NCBI GenBank assembly: GCA_021769295.1
Contig: JAETTD010000007.1
Coordinates: 38,173 to 102,172 of the forward strand
Reading direction: 5' to 3'
From: Bacillota bacterium
GTDB lineage: Bacteria; Bacillota; Clostridia; Peptostreptococcales; Anaerovoracaceae
Length of the DNA: 64,000 nt
The notes below the pieces were generated by a model that ran no database searches, was not told the DNA's origin, and was given only the letters and a program-made list of their open reading frames with translations. A program made the position numbers and the translations under genes. This document shows positions 35,029 to 43,312 of the stretch, one piece after another. Each line of letters starts with the position of its first letter. The stretch's first letter is position 1.

Positions 35029-35328
35029 ATGACAATAAGATATAGAATAAACAGCAGAATAAGATTCACTTTATTTATCATAATGGCCATTATATTATTA
35101 ACTGTCGTTGCAAACTTTGTTTTAGGTCTCAGCACCGCAGACAGTTCAACAATAACGGATTACGCCGAAGTTAAAGTTTCATCCGGTGATACGCTTTGGT
35201 CCATAGCCGATGCTTACATGTCGGACTATTCAGATATAAGAAAAGTTGTACATGAATTATGTGAGATAAATGATATAACTGCATCTGAACTGTATGCAGG
35301 AATGACAATTATGGTCCCAATCAAGTAA
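35029..35328 (+). CDS. LysM-domain membrane protein, YneA-like SOS division inhibitor
   Basis: A 99-residue protein with one N-terminal transmembrane helix (about residues 12-34) and one LysM domain in the C-terminal half, from VKVSSGDTLWSIADAYM to LYAGMTIMVPI. This is the layout of YneA, which delays cell division during the SOS response in Bacillus. The promoter contains three LexA-like boxes, which supports the role. Ribosome site GAGGGGTGAG. Function is inferred from architecture and regulation, as LysM proteins are diverse. Confidence 0.78.
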   Translation: MTIRYRINSRIRFTLFIIMAIILLTVVANFVLGLSTADSSTITDYAEVKVSSGDTLWSIADAYMSDYSDIRKVVHELCEINDITASELYAGMTIMVPIK

Positions 35329-35336
35329 CATATATT

Positions 35337-35381
35337 AAAAAACGGCATTTTCTTCTTATACAGATGAATCTGCCGTTTTTT
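35337..35381 (+). terminator. Terminator after the YneA-like gene
   Basis: An 11-bp A/T-ended stem (35337-35347 with 35371-35381), a 23-nt loop and a T run within the right arm. It lies 9 bases after the stop codon. Confidence 0.75.
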
Positions 35382-35523
35382 AATGAATATTTGAAGGTAT
35401 AATTACTTGGGCTTCCAAAAAAAATCGCTTAAAACGCAAAATAGAGCCTCGCTTTTTCATAAAGTTATGGTATAGTTAGAATATAATACAACAATATACT
35501 ATGATCATCAAAAGGAGTTTAAA

Positions 35524-35733
35524 ATGGAAAAAATGCAGTATGTATGCCCAAAATGTAAAAACACACATTACGAAAGCGACCAGTTTCAGGCGACAGGCGG
35601 GAACTTTGCAAAGATATTCGACATACAGAATAAAAAGTTTTTTACAGTGACATGCACCAGATGCGGATACACCGAGTTATATAAGGGCAACGGGTCTGAT
35701 AATATGGATATATTGGATTTCTTATTGGGATAA
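35524..35733 (+). CDS. Zinc-ribbon protein (DUF2082-like)
   Basis: A 69-residue protein with two zinc-binding knuckles, CPKC at about residues 8-11 and CTRC at about 46-49, as in the small Zn-ribbon family annotated as nucleic-acid binding. The middle holds GGNFAKIFDIQNKKF. Role is unknown. A TATAAT-like -10 lies at 35482-35487 without a good -35, and an AAAAGGAG site precedes the ATG. It forms its own transcription unit. Confidence 0.8.
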   Translation: MEKMQYVCPKCKNTHYESDQFQATGGNFAKIFDIQNKKFFTVTCTRCGYTELYKGNGSDNMDILDFLLG

Positions 35734-35755
35734 ATCAAATGTTATTATAATAAAT

Positions 35756-35816
35756 ATGCCGGAAGCTTAAATGTTTTAAATGCCTGAATTGAGGCAAAGG
35801 AGCGCCGGCATGTTTT
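35756..35816 (+). terminator. Candidate terminator after the zinc-ribbon gene
   Basis: ATGCCGG (35756-35762) pairs with CCGGCAT (35805-35811). An inner TGCCT/AGGCA hairpin (35781-35796) lies between them, and GTTTT follows. It is a branched structure 22 bases after the stop. Confidence 0.5.
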
Positions 35817-35825
35817 ACCGGCCAT

Positions 35826-35859
35826 AACTATTCCCAAAATTGTGATTTTAGGAATAGTT
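35826..35859. repeat. Near-perfect 15-bp hairpin
   Basis: AACTATTCC pairs with GGAATAGTT, with AAAAT/ATTTT inside and one C-A mismatch, around a 4-nt loop. It lies in the gap between two convergent units, and I see no gene around it. Confidence 0.6.
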
Positions 35860-35921
35860 TTCTGCATAAAATCGGATGCCCTTTCAATATGGCTCCCACA
35901 CCCATATTGCCGGCAATAAAA

Positions 35922-35964
35922 AATTTCGCAAAATCTTTTATTATTCATTTTTGCGAAATTTTCA
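35922..35964 (-). terminator. Terminator of the alaS-ireB-ruvX unit
   Basis: A perfect 14-bp stem (35922-35935 with 35951-35964) lies 24 bases beyond the ruvX stop. Read on the minus strand it ends in a T run. Confidence 0.8.
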
Positions 35965-35988
35965 AAATTATATTTCTTTTATATTCTT

Positions 35989-36429
35989 TTATATTCTTTG
36001 CTTTGATATACGGTCCAAATAACTTTGCAATATGATTACGGCTGCCTGTTTATCTATGACGCTCTTTCTTTTCTCCCTTCTCACATCCGCATCAATCAAA
36101 ACTCTTTCTGCCATAACGGTGGTTAGACGCTCGTCCTGCCATACCACTTCTATATTTTTCATTCCCGTGCTGCGCATCTTATTTTCCAGCATGGTTCTGA
36201 ACTCATATACTTTTTCCGTTTGTATGCTGTCAGTACCGTCAAGTTTCTTGGGCAAGCCTATAACTATGGTATCACAATTGTATTCTTTAACCATATCGAG
36301 AATTTTGCCCGTATCTTTTCGTATGCCTACACGTTCAAGAGTCATTACCCCCTGCGCCGTATAGCCAAGTTCATCGGATACAGCAATACCAACCGTTTTA
36401 TCACCTACGTCAAGCCCTATCTTTCGCAT
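35989..36429 (-). CDS. ruvX: Holliday junction resolvase-like protein RuvX (YqgF)
   Basis: A 146-residue RNase H-fold protein of the YqgF/RuvX family, implicated in 16S rRNA 5'-end processing and Holliday junction resolution. The acidic residues sit in IGLDVGDKTVGIAVSDE (residues 4-20), the IVIGLPKKLDG segment (about 57) and VVWQDERLTTVMAE (about 97). The ATG at 36429 follows GGGAGAA and gives the usual MRKIGLDVG start; an in-frame codon upstream at 36453 is rejected. It is downstream of ireB and alaS, a conserved Firmicutes order. Confidence 0.93.
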   Translation of the reverse strand: MRKIGLDVGDKTVGIAVSDELGYTAQGVMTLERVGIRKDTGKILDMVKEYNCDTIVIGLPKKLDGTDSIQTEKVYEFRTMLENKMRSTGMKNIEVVWQDERLTTVMAERVLIDADVRREKRKSVIDKQAAVIILQSYLDRISKQRI

Positions 36430-36500
36430 ATTCTCTCCCTTTATGCATGCCAATAGACCATACGATTATACGCATGGTCTATATTTCATTTTATGTTATT

Positions 36501-36746
36501 TTATTCTACGCCGATGTAGTTTCTGAGCATTTCTGCAACCAGTTCATCTCTGTCGACGCTCTTTATAAGCGTTCGGGCATTGTTAAAACTGGTTATATAT
36601 GAAGGGTCACCGGATATGATATAACCGACCAGCTGATCTATAGGGTTATAATCCTTTTCCCTGAGACACTCATATACTTCTGCTACAATCTGCTTGTTTG
36701 TCCTTTGTGTTTTAAAAGAATCAAACATTTTGGTATTTTTATCCAT
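36501..36746 (-). CDS. ireB: IreB family regulatory phosphoprotein
   Basis: An 81-residue protein of the former DUF965/UPF0297 family. In Enterococcus IreB is phosphorylated by the IreK kinase and controls cephalosporin resistance. The signature FDSFKTQRTNKQIVAEVYEC region and NPIDQLVGYIISGDPSYITS are present. The threonines near TNKQ are candidate phosphorylation sites by analogy. It sits between alaS and ruvX, as in other Firmicutes. Confidence 0.93.
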   Translation of the reverse strand: MDKNTKMFDSFKTQRTNKQIVAEVYECLREKDYNPIDQLVGYIISGDPSYITSFNNARTLIKSVDRDELVAEMLRNYIGVE

Positions 36747-36792
36747 GATATATCCTTTCTGTGATAACTATACCTGTCCTTATGAAATTATA

Positions 36793-39411
36793 CTATGATA
36801 ATAGTTTTTGTGCAACCTCAAAGGCATCTTTTATTTTGGAAGAATCCCTGGCGCCGGCTTGAGCCATATCGGCCTTGCCGCCTCCGCCGCCTCCTGCTGC
36901 AGCTGCGATTTCCTTAACCATTTTTCCTGCATGAAGTCCCTTTTCCACCAAGTCGTCGGTCAGGGATACGAGGAAAGTCACCTTTTCTCCGTTCACGCTT
37001 GCAAATACCATGCATACGTTTTTATTTGAAGCTTTTATATCATCCGAAATGCTTCTTAAATCGTTAATGGTGTAATCGGAAAATTCCTTTGCAACAAGTC
37101 TTTTGCCGTTTATCTCTACAGCTTCTGCAATAAGGGAATCAGCTTCGCTTCCCATAGCTGCTTTTTTAATATCTTCAAGTTCTTTTTTGAGAGCTTTGAT
37201 TTCTTCCGAAACGGCCTTTGCTTTATCTGCAAGAGCGGAAACATTGCATTTTAAAGCTTCCGAAGCTTTTAACGCAATTTTCTCTGCTTTTATTGCTTCT
37301 TCCAGTACTCCCGTTCCCGTTACAGCTTCAATTCTTCTTATTCCTGAAGCTATTCCGCTTTCGGAAACTATCTTAAATGCACCTATCTCTCCGGTGTTTT
37401 TTACATGTGTTCCTCCGCAGAGTTCAATGGACCAGCCTCCGGCATTTACAACGCGAACCTTTTCGCCGTATTTTTCTCCGAACAGCGCCATAGCTCCCGC
37501 TTCCTGAGCCTCCGCCATGGACATCTCCGCAATATTTACAGGCAAGAATTCATTTATCTTGTCATTGACGATTTTCTGAACTTCGTCCAACTGCTCCTTG
37601 CTTACTGCCTCAAAGTGGCTGAAGTCAAAACGCAGCATCTTCTCATTTACAGCGGAACCGGACTGCTGTACATGAGTGCCCAGCACATCTCTCAAAGCTT
37701 TCTGCAGAAGATGAGTTGCGGTATGATTTCTTGCGGTGCAGTTTCTCTTAGCCCAATCCACTTGGCACAGAACTTCATCATTTGTGCAGACACGGCCTTC
37801 CGTAACTGTACCATTATGGAAATAAACCCCGTCCTTTTTCTCAACTGAATTTATTTTTACCCTTGCCGCTTTAGTAGACATAAAACCTATATCGTTTACC
37901 TGTCCTCCTCCCACGGCATAAAACGGAGTTTTGTCCAAAATAATGCTGACATTGTCGCCCTCTTGGGCATTTTCACAAAGTTTGGCATCCTTTACCATTG
38001 CAAGTATCTGTCCTTTGAGAGCCAAAGAGTCATATCCTTCGAAGACGGTATTTGGAACATCCAATTCATATCCAGCCTCTTTCCACGCTTCTCCTTCAGT
38101 GGATTTGCGCTTTGCCCTTGCCAGATCTTTTTGCTTCTGCATATTGGCGGCAAAACCGTCTGTATCTGCCTTCATGCCGTTTTCAGACAGTATCTCTTCG
38201 GTAAGTTCGAGAGGAAATCCGTAGGTATCATATAGTTTGAAAGCTTTTTCTCCGTCCAATACGGTCTTGTTCTGAGCTTTTAGTTCTTCAACATATTGAG
38301 CAATTATAGCTTCTCCCTGATCTATGGTAGCTGCAAACTTATCCTCTTCCACCGAAATAATTTTCTGTATATAATCCTTCTTTTCAACCAGCTCAGGATA
38401 AGCCTCTCCTGAAACTTCGATTACCTTGTCTGAAAGTTCTGCAAGAAATGCACCTTCTATTCCGAGAAGCCTTCCGTGTCTTGCAGCTCTTCTGAGCAAT
38501 CTTCTGAGAACATATCCCCTGCCTTCGTTGCTCGGCATTATACCGTCTGCAATCATAAAGGTTATGGAGCGCAAATGATCCGTTATAATTCTTATGGATA
38601 CGTCTGTAGCCGCTTGTCCGTCCTTATACTCCACTCCGGATTTTGCCACTACTCCGTCCAGGATATGGCGAATTGTATCTATGTCAAAAATGGAATCAAC
38701 TCCCTGCATTATGCAGGCCATTCTTTCAAGACCCATTCCCGTATCTATGTTAGGATGCTGCAGATTGCTGTAGGAGCCGTCCTCTTCCTTTGAGAACTGC
38801 GTAAATACGTGATTCCAGAATTCCAAATATCTGTCACAATCGCATCCAGGTTTACAGTCCGGGCTTCCGCAGCCGTATTCGGGGCCTCTGTCAAAATAAA
38901 GTTCCGAGCACGGTCCGCATGGGCCGAGTCCTATCTCCCAGAAGTTATCTTCTTTTCCCAGTCTTACGATTCTTTCCTCCGGCATTCCGAGTTTTTTCCA
39001 TATTTCAACTGCCTCATCATCATTTTCGTATACGGTAGCCCATATCTTTTCAAAAGGCATATGAAGCCACTCCGTCATAAATTCAAGTCCCCATGTAAGG
39101 GATTGTTCTTTGAAATAGTCTCCGAAAGAGAAATTTCCCAGCATTTCAAAAAAAGTACCGTGTCTCGATGTTATGCCTACGTTATCGATGTCGCCCGTTC
39201 TTATGCATTTCTGGCATGTTGTCATCCTCTTTGACGGAGGGGTTTCAACTCCGGCAAAATAATTCTTGAGCGGCGCCATGCCTGAATTTATTATCAAAAG
39301 GCTCTTGTCGTTCTGCGGAATCAGAGATGCGCTCTTCTCCGCATAGTGACCTTTGCTTATATAAAATTCTCTGAATAAACGTCTTATTTCATTTAAGCCT
39401 AATTTTTCCAT
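36793..39411 (-). CDS. alaS: Alanine-tRNA ligase
   Basis: An 872-residue class II synthetase with editing. The N-terminal catalytic core has LIINSGMAPLKNYF and RHGTFFEMLGNFSFGDYFK (motif 2 region). The editing domain has zinc-binding HTATHLLQ (about residue 563) and CGGTHV (about 668). The C-terminal DHHA1-like domain ends with a Gly-rich GGGGGGKADMAQAG segment. An AGGAGGAATTT site precedes the ATG. No T-box leader is visible in the short upstream gap. Confidence 0.97.
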   Translation of the reverse strand: MEKLGLNEIRRLFREFYISKGHYAEKSASLIPQNDKSLLIINSGMAPLKNYFAGVETPPSKRMTTCQKCIRTGDIDNVGITSRHGTFFEMLGNFSFGDYFKEQSLTWGLEFMTEWLHMPFEKIWATVYENDDEAVEIWKKLGMPEERIVRLGKEDNFWEIGLGPCGPCSELYFDRGPEYGCGSPDCKPGCDCDRYLEFWNHVFTQFSKEEDGSYSNLQHPNIDTGMGLERMACIMQGVDSIFDIDTIRHILDGVVAKSGVEYKDGQAATDVSIRIITDHLRSITFMIADGIMPSNEGRGYVLRRLLRRAARHGRLLGIEGAFLAELSDKVIEVSGEAYPELVEKKDYIQKIISVEEDKFAATIDQGEAIIAQYVEELKAQNKTVLDGEKAFKLYDTYGFPLELTEEILSENGMKADTDGFAANMQKQKDLARAKRKSTEGEAWKEAGYELDVPNTVFEGYDSLALKGQILAMVKDAKLCENAQEGDNVSIILDKTPFYAVGGGQVNDIGFMSTKAARVKINSVEKKDGVYFHNGTVTEGRVCTNDEVLCQVDWAKRNCTARNHTATHLLQKALRDVLGTHVQQSGSAVNEKMLRFDFSHFEAVSKEQLDEVQKIVNDKINEFLPVNIAEMSMAEAQEAGAMALFGEKYGEKVRVVNAGGWSIELCGGTHVKNTGEIGAFKIVSESGIASGIRRIEAVTGTGVLEEAIKAEKIALKASEALKCNVSALADKAKAVSEEIKALKKELEDIKKAAMGSEADSLIAEAVEINGKRLVAKEFSDYTINDLRSISDDIKASNKNVCMVFASVNGEKVTFLVSLTDDLVEKGLHAGKMVKEIAAAAGGGGGGKADMAQAGARDSSKIKDAFEVAQKLLS

Positions 39412-39463
39412 ATGTACAAATTCCTCCTAAACTAATAAAATATTTTATCATATCAGAAGTAAA

Positions 39464-39487
39464 AAGTCTACGGAAAACCGTAGACTT
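39464..39487 (-). terminator. Terminator of the small YtxH-like gene
   Basis: A perfect 10-bp stem (39464-39473 with 39478-39487) with a 4-nt loop and, on the minus strand, a following TTTTT-containing run. It lies 4 bases beyond the stop codon. Confidence 0.85.
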
Positions 39488-39490
39488 ATA

Positions 39491-39700
39491 TCACATTTGA
39501 TTTCTTAAATTGCGAGCCATTTCAGTTACATCCTGCCCCACGTTGCTCATTTCATGTTTGACACCTTCCATATCGTTGACGGTGTTTTTCATATCCCTTT
39601 TGAGCTGCTTTTTGGCCGCAGGTTTCATACATCCATAGGCTACCGCCGCCGCTGTACCGATAGCGGCTATCGTCATCATCGTTGTAGCTGCTTTTTGCAT
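39491..39700 (-). CDS. Small YtxH-like membrane protein, function unknown
   Basis: A 69-residue protein with an N-terminal hydrophobic segment (about residues 6-25, rich in Ala) followed by a charged helix (KKQLKRDMKNTVNDMEGVKH) that could form a coiled coil. The layout resembles the YtxH family, but no firm match is claimed. The ATG at 39700 has a good GGGAGTG site; an in-frame start at 39718 is rejected. It follows mnmA by 79 bases and is ended by a terminator. Confidence 0.7.
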   Translation of the reverse strand: MQKAATTMMTIAAIGTAAAVAYGCMKPAAKKQLKRDMKNTVNDMEGVKHEMSNVGQDVTEMARNLRNQM

Positions 39701-39779
39701 ATAATCACTCCCTTTCAAAATTTATTATTTGAAAAAAGCTGTCATATATGCCATGAATATAATAGCATTTCGCTTATAT

Positions 39780-40835
39780 TCATCCTTTTATAAATCCTCC
39801 GCCGACTACCTTGTCATCGTCATAAAATACGATTGACTGTCCCGGAGTGGCTGCTCTCTGCGGTTCTTGAAAAGTTGCCATAATATATTTATCGTAAACT
39901 TTAATTGAAGCCTTCGCGGGTTTTGCCGAATATCTTACTTTTGCCAATACGGTCCTTCCGTCGTATTCATTTGCGTTGGATGCCGTAAAAAAGTAATTTT
40001 CGCAGGCGACTTTATTATCAAACAAGTCCTCGTTGTCCCCCAAGACTACCTGATTTTTCTCTGCATCCATGCTTATAACAAAAGCCGGCTTGCCAAGGGC
40101 GATTCCGAGGCCTTTTCTCTGACCTATGGTATAATTGATTATTCCTCTGTGTTCTCCCAGTACATTTCCCTCTTTATCCACAAAACAGCCGGTTTTTGGC
40201 TGCAAGCCTCTCGATGCGATAAACTTTGCATAGTCTTCGCCGGGCTCAATAAAACAAATTTCCTGGCTGTCCTTCTTATCTGCGTTTTTAAGGTCGTTTT
40301 TTCTTGCGATGTCTCTTGTTTCGGACTTGTCACAAAACTCGCCCAGAGGGAAAATCAGACGGCTTAACACCTCTTGTCCAAGCCTGTACAGCATGTATGA
40401 CTGATCCTTTTTTACATTTGCCGCCGATTTTACAAAATATTTTTCCCTGTTTTGGTCATAAACAATACGGCAGTAATGCCCCGTCGCTATATAAAAGGCT
40501 CCTATTTCGTCTGCTTTTTCAATCAATCTTTTAAATTTTATGTTGGGGTTGCAGATTATGCAGGGATTAGGTGTGCGCCCGTTTAGATATTCCTCACAAA
40601 AATTGTTTATTACTATGTTTTCAAAATCTTCCGAAACATCTTCAGTAATCAGCCTTATATCAAGCTGCTTAGCCGTTTCTTCAGCTTCTCTGAGTCCTTC
40701 TTTATTATTTCCCAAGACATCGAAATAATAACCGGTAACTTCATATCCCTTTTCTTTTAACAACAAAGCAGCGGTAGTGCTGTCCACTCCGCCACTTAAA
40801 CCCAACAAAACTTTATTATTCTTCAATGTCTCCAT
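39780..40835 (-). CDS. mnmA: tRNA-uridine 2-sulfurtransferase
   Basis: A 351-residue enzyme that thiolates U34 of Lys, Glu and Gln tRNAs using sulfur relayed from a cysteine desulfurase. The PP-loop LGLSGGVDSTT is at about residues 11-21. The catalytic cysteines are in NPCIICN (about 101) and SQEICFI (about 199). The Gly-rich GQRKGLGI segment lies near 265. The ATG at 40835 was chosen because METLKNNKVLLG is the natural N-terminus; it lies inside the nifU 3' end. Operon with nifS and nifU, which supply the sulfur. Confidence 0.95.
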   Translation of the reverse strand: METLKNNKVLLGLSGGVDSTTAALLLKEKGYEVTGYYFDVLGNNKEGLREAEETAKQLDIRLITEDVSEDFENIVINNFCEEYLNGRTPNPCIICNPNIKFKRLIEKADEIGAFYIATGHYCRIVYDQNREKYFVKSAANVKKDQSYMLYRLGQEVLSRLIFPLGEFCDKSETRDIARKNDLKNADKKDSQEICFIEPGEDYAKFIASRGLQPKTGCFVDKEGNVLGEHRGIINYTIGQRKGLGIALGKPAFVISMDAEKNQVVLGDNEDLFDNKVACENYFFTASNANEYDGRTVLAKVRYSAKPAKASIKVYDKYIMATFQEPQRAATPGQSIVFYDDDKVVGGGFIKG

Positions 40836-41262
40836 GATCGTCATCCTCATCCGCATTTGGGTCATATCCTTCCAATGCGGCATAATGTTTGCCGTTTTTC
40901 TGAGCATAATCATAAATGGCATTTTTAATTGCCTTATCGGCAAGAACCGAGCAATGCACTTTTACCGGAGGCAATCCTCCCAGGTTATCTATTATTTCCT
41001 TATTTGTAACTTCAAGTGCCTCTTCAATGGTTTTACCTATAATCATGGAAGTCGCCATGCTGGATGATGCGATTGCGCTGCCGCAGCCGAAAGTTTTGAA
41101 CTTGGCGTCCGTAATCTTTTCGCCGTCTACTTTAATCTGAATCTGCATCATATCGCCGCATACAGGGCTTCCGTATACGCCCGTTCCGTCAGGGTTTTCA
41201 AGTTCTCCCACATTTTTTGGATTTAAAAAATGATCCATTACAATATCGTTATATAAAGCCAT
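40816..41262 (-). CDS. nifU: Iron-sulfur cluster scaffold protein (NifU/IscU-like)
   Basis: A 148-residue scaffold with the three IscU cysteines, in GSPVCGDMM (about residue 35), TFGCGSAI (about 60) and VHCSVLADKAI (about 103). The conserved Asp next to the first Cys is present. An acidic C-terminal tail with DEDDDHGDIEE is an addition. It lacks the C-terminal domain of full NifU. It is 5 bases after nifS and overlaps mnmA. Confidence 0.95.
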   Translation of the reverse strand: MALYNDIVMDHFLNPKNVGELENPDGTGVYGSPVCGDMMQIQIKVDGEKITDAKFKTFGCGSAIASSSMATSMIIGKTIEEALEVTNKEIIDNLGGLPPVKVHCSVLADKAIKNAIYDYAQKNGKHYAALEGYDPNADEDDDHGDIEE

Positions 41263-41267
41263 AGTCC

Positions 41268-42437
41268 TTACCAGCCTTTCGTTGAATTTACAGAAGAAAT
41301 TTCTCTTAATTTTGCTACAATGGTTTTAAGGTTATCCACAACATAATCTATATCTTCTTTGGTTGTAAAATCACCTACGGTAAATCTTACGGTACCGTGA
41401 ATCATCTCAACAGGAACGCCCAGCGCCGAAAGAACGTGGGACGGTTCAAGGGATGTTGACGAACATGCGGAACCTGTCGAAACGCTTATTCCGAACTGAT
41501 TCAGCAGCAGCAAAATAGATTCGCCTTCTATATACTTAAATGTTATGTTTAAATTTCCCGGATGTCTCTTTTCCATGGTTCCGTTAACGTAAGTATCCGG
41601 AATCTCGGCTATTATTCTGTCTTTTAAGTAGTTCCTCAGTTCGCTGCAATGTTTAATATGATTTTCCAGGTTGTTTTTTGCGATTTCAGCAGCTTTTCCG
41701 AAACCTACTATGCCTGCCAGATTTTCCGTGCCTGCTCTTCTGCGGTTTTCCTGCGCTCCTCCGTGAAGATAGTTGGAAATGCTGACTCCCTTTCTGATAT
41801 AAAGAGCTCCTGAGCCTTTAGGTCCGTATATCTTATGTGATGATACAGACATGAGATCCACGCCCAAATCTTTTACATCTATAGGCAGATTTCCAAGGCC
41901 CTGTACTGCATCGGTATGGATTAGGATACCGTGCTTTTTAGCGATTGCCGCAACTTCTTTTATCGGCTGAATCGTACCGATCTCATTGTTTACGAGCATT
42001 ACGCTTATGAGAATGGTCTTGTCTGTAATAGCGTCTTCAAGCTGTTTTAAATCTATAAAACCGTCTTTATCAATGTCTAAATAAGTAACTTCATATCCCT
42101 GTTTTTCCAAAAAAGCACAAGAATGAAGCATCGCATGATGCTCTATTTTAGTAGTTATTATGTGATTGCCTTTAGACTTTAACTTTTCACATGCTCCGAA
42201 TACCGCCCAGTTATCGGATTCCGTTCCGCCTGCCGTAAAATAGATTTCGGCGGGTTTTGCATTTATGAGCGCCGCCACCTGCTCTCTTGCATGGGTTACT
42301 GCGTCTTTTGACTCAAGCCCTTTATCATATAAACTTGATGGATTTCCGAATTTTTCCGTAAAATAAGGAATCATTTCCTTTAAGACTTCTTCTTTCACAG
42401 GAGTCGTTGCTGAATAGTCTAAGTATACATTTCTCAT
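41268..42437 (-). CDS. nifS: Cysteine desulfurase
   Basis: A 389-residue PLP enzyme that takes sulfur from cysteine for iron-sulfur clusters and tRNA thiolation. The N-terminal YLDYSATTPV, the cofactor His in KIEHHAML (about residue 99) and the Lys in SSHKIYGPKGSGALYI (about 200) are visible. The catalytic Cys is in STGSACSST (about 323). The short active-site loop fits an IscS/NifS-type enzyme. A TTG at 42443 is an alternative start. Promoter at 42473-42501. Confidence 0.96.
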   Translation of the reverse strand: MRNVYLDYSATTPVKEEVLKEMIPYFTEKFGNPSSLYDKGLESKDAVTHAREQVAALINAKPAEIYFTAGGTESDNWAVFGACEKLKSKGNHIITTKIEHHAMLHSCAFLEKQGYEVTYLDIDKDGFIDLKQLEDAITDKTILISVMLVNNEIGTIQPIKEVAAIAKKHGILIHTDAVQGLGNLPIDVKDLGVDLMSVSSHKIYGPKGSGALYIRKGVSISNYLHGGAQENRRRAGTENLAGIVGFGKAAEIAKNNLENHIKHCSELRNYLKDRIIAEIPDTYVNGTMEKRHPGNLNITFKYIEGESILLLLNQFGISVSTGSACSSTSLEPSHVLSALGVPVEMIHGTVRFTVGDFTTKEDIDYVVDNLKTIVAKLREISSVNSTKGW

Positions 42438-42472
42438 TGTCAAAACTGCTCCTTTATTGTTTATCCTAATCT

Positions 42473-42501
42473 ATTATACCAAAATTCTGCTAGATTTAAA
42501 C
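42473..42501 (-). promoter_or_regulatory. Candidate promoter of nifS-nifU-mnmA
   Basis: On the minus strand a TATAAT -10 (42473-42478) with an extended TGG lies 17 bases from GTTTAA (42496-42501), a weak -35. It overlaps the 3' end of the exported-protein gene. Confidence 0.5.
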
Positions 42502-42945
42502 ACTTCCTTCAAAAAATTGTGCTAATTTATAAACATTTTCTTCTTTTAAACAGATAACCTTATAATTGCAAGTAAAGGTTTCTTCGCCGGATAATCCTTC
42601 TGACTGCCATTCTATGGCGACGTCGGCGCATATTATGTCTTTGTCTGACTGAGTTATATTTAAGTCCTTTATCAAATATTTTTTTACACGTTCTATATCC
42701 GTTCTGAAATACAAGTCGATGTTCTCAAGGTCTTCTTCCATTAAGTGACTCGTTTCGATGGATTTAATCTTGTTTATCGCATCTTCTCTCTCTATTTCTC
42801 CGGAGTAAAAGCCGCTTAAAGTATCGGTTCTCTGATAAATAAGATTTTTGACCACAGCTTCGTCGCCTGAAGCTATGGCAAAAGCGGTGGTAAATATCAC
42901 TATAAGACAAATTATACTAAAGCATACAGCCCTGCGTTTTTTCAT
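42496..42945 (-). CDS. Predicted exported protein, function unknown
   Basis: A 149-residue protein with a typical signal peptide (basic KKRR, hydrophobic residues 8-25, then ASGDEA). The mature part is acidic, predicted helical at first and then strand-rich, with two cysteines. It ends with FTCNYKVICLKEENVYKLAQF, which resembles an NTF2-like or lipocalin-like fold, but I do not recognise the family. Gene order between DUF896 and nifS gives no clear hint. Confidence 0.6.
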   Translation of the reverse strand: MKKRRAVCFSIICLIVIFTTAFAIASGDEAVVKNLIYQRTDTLSGFYSGEIEREDAINKIKSIETSHLMEEDLENIDLYFRTDIERVKKYLIKDLNITQSDKDIICADVAIEWQSEGLSGEETFTCNYKVICLKEENVYKLAQFFEGSV

Positions 42946-42987
42946 TGCAATCCCCCTTTTGCAAAAACATCCCTTTTTTCAAATGAT

Positions 42988-43027
42988 AAAACAAACGGGC
43001 CGAAAAACTTGTCGTAATTTCGGCCCG
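42988..43027 (-). terminator. Terminator of the DUF896 gene
   Basis: A perfect 10-bp G/C-rich stem (42996-43005 with 43018-43027), followed on the minus strand by TTTGTTTT. It lies 13 bases beyond the stop. Confidence 0.82.
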
Positions 43028-43040
43028 CATATAAATTATT

Positions 43041-43232
43041 TTAATTTTTGTTGTTTTTTGTGTCGTCTGTAACTTCTATCATATCCAGCTGTGCTTTCAG
43101 ATTTGTCTTGAATGCATCTATGTACTTCCTGTACAGAACCTGCTGCTCGGCTTTTTCTTCATCACTTAATCCTGTCGTCTTTTTCTTGCGAGCAAGTTCG
43201 TTTATTCTGTCTATCATTTCCTGCGTTATCAT
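43041..43232 (-). CDS. DUF896 (YnzC-like) small protein
   Basis: A 63-residue highly charged helical protein. It matches the YnzC/DUF896 family by MIDRINELARKKKTTGLSDEE and the following EQQVLYRKYIDAFKTNLKAQL. Function is not established; the Bacillus member is in the yneA SOS operon. It lies downstream of spo0A in a separate small unit with a terminator. Confidence 0.9.
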   Translation of the reverse strand: MITQEMIDRINELARKKKTTGLSDEEKAEQQVLYRKYIDAFKTNLKAQLDMIEVTDDTKNNKN

Positions 43233-43312
43233 CTGTTCAACTCCTCTGACTTAAAATTTATGTCTTTCAGAAGTTAATTATATAATTTAATATCCCTTTT
43301 GTAAAACGTTTA

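Noticed and set aside
35745..35948. Minus-strand open frame of 67 codons in a gap
   Set aside because: It spans two hairpins and a terminator and has no ribosome site.
39412..39463. T-box leader upstream of alaS
   Set aside because: The gap to the preceding terminator is only about 50 bases, too short for a T-box.
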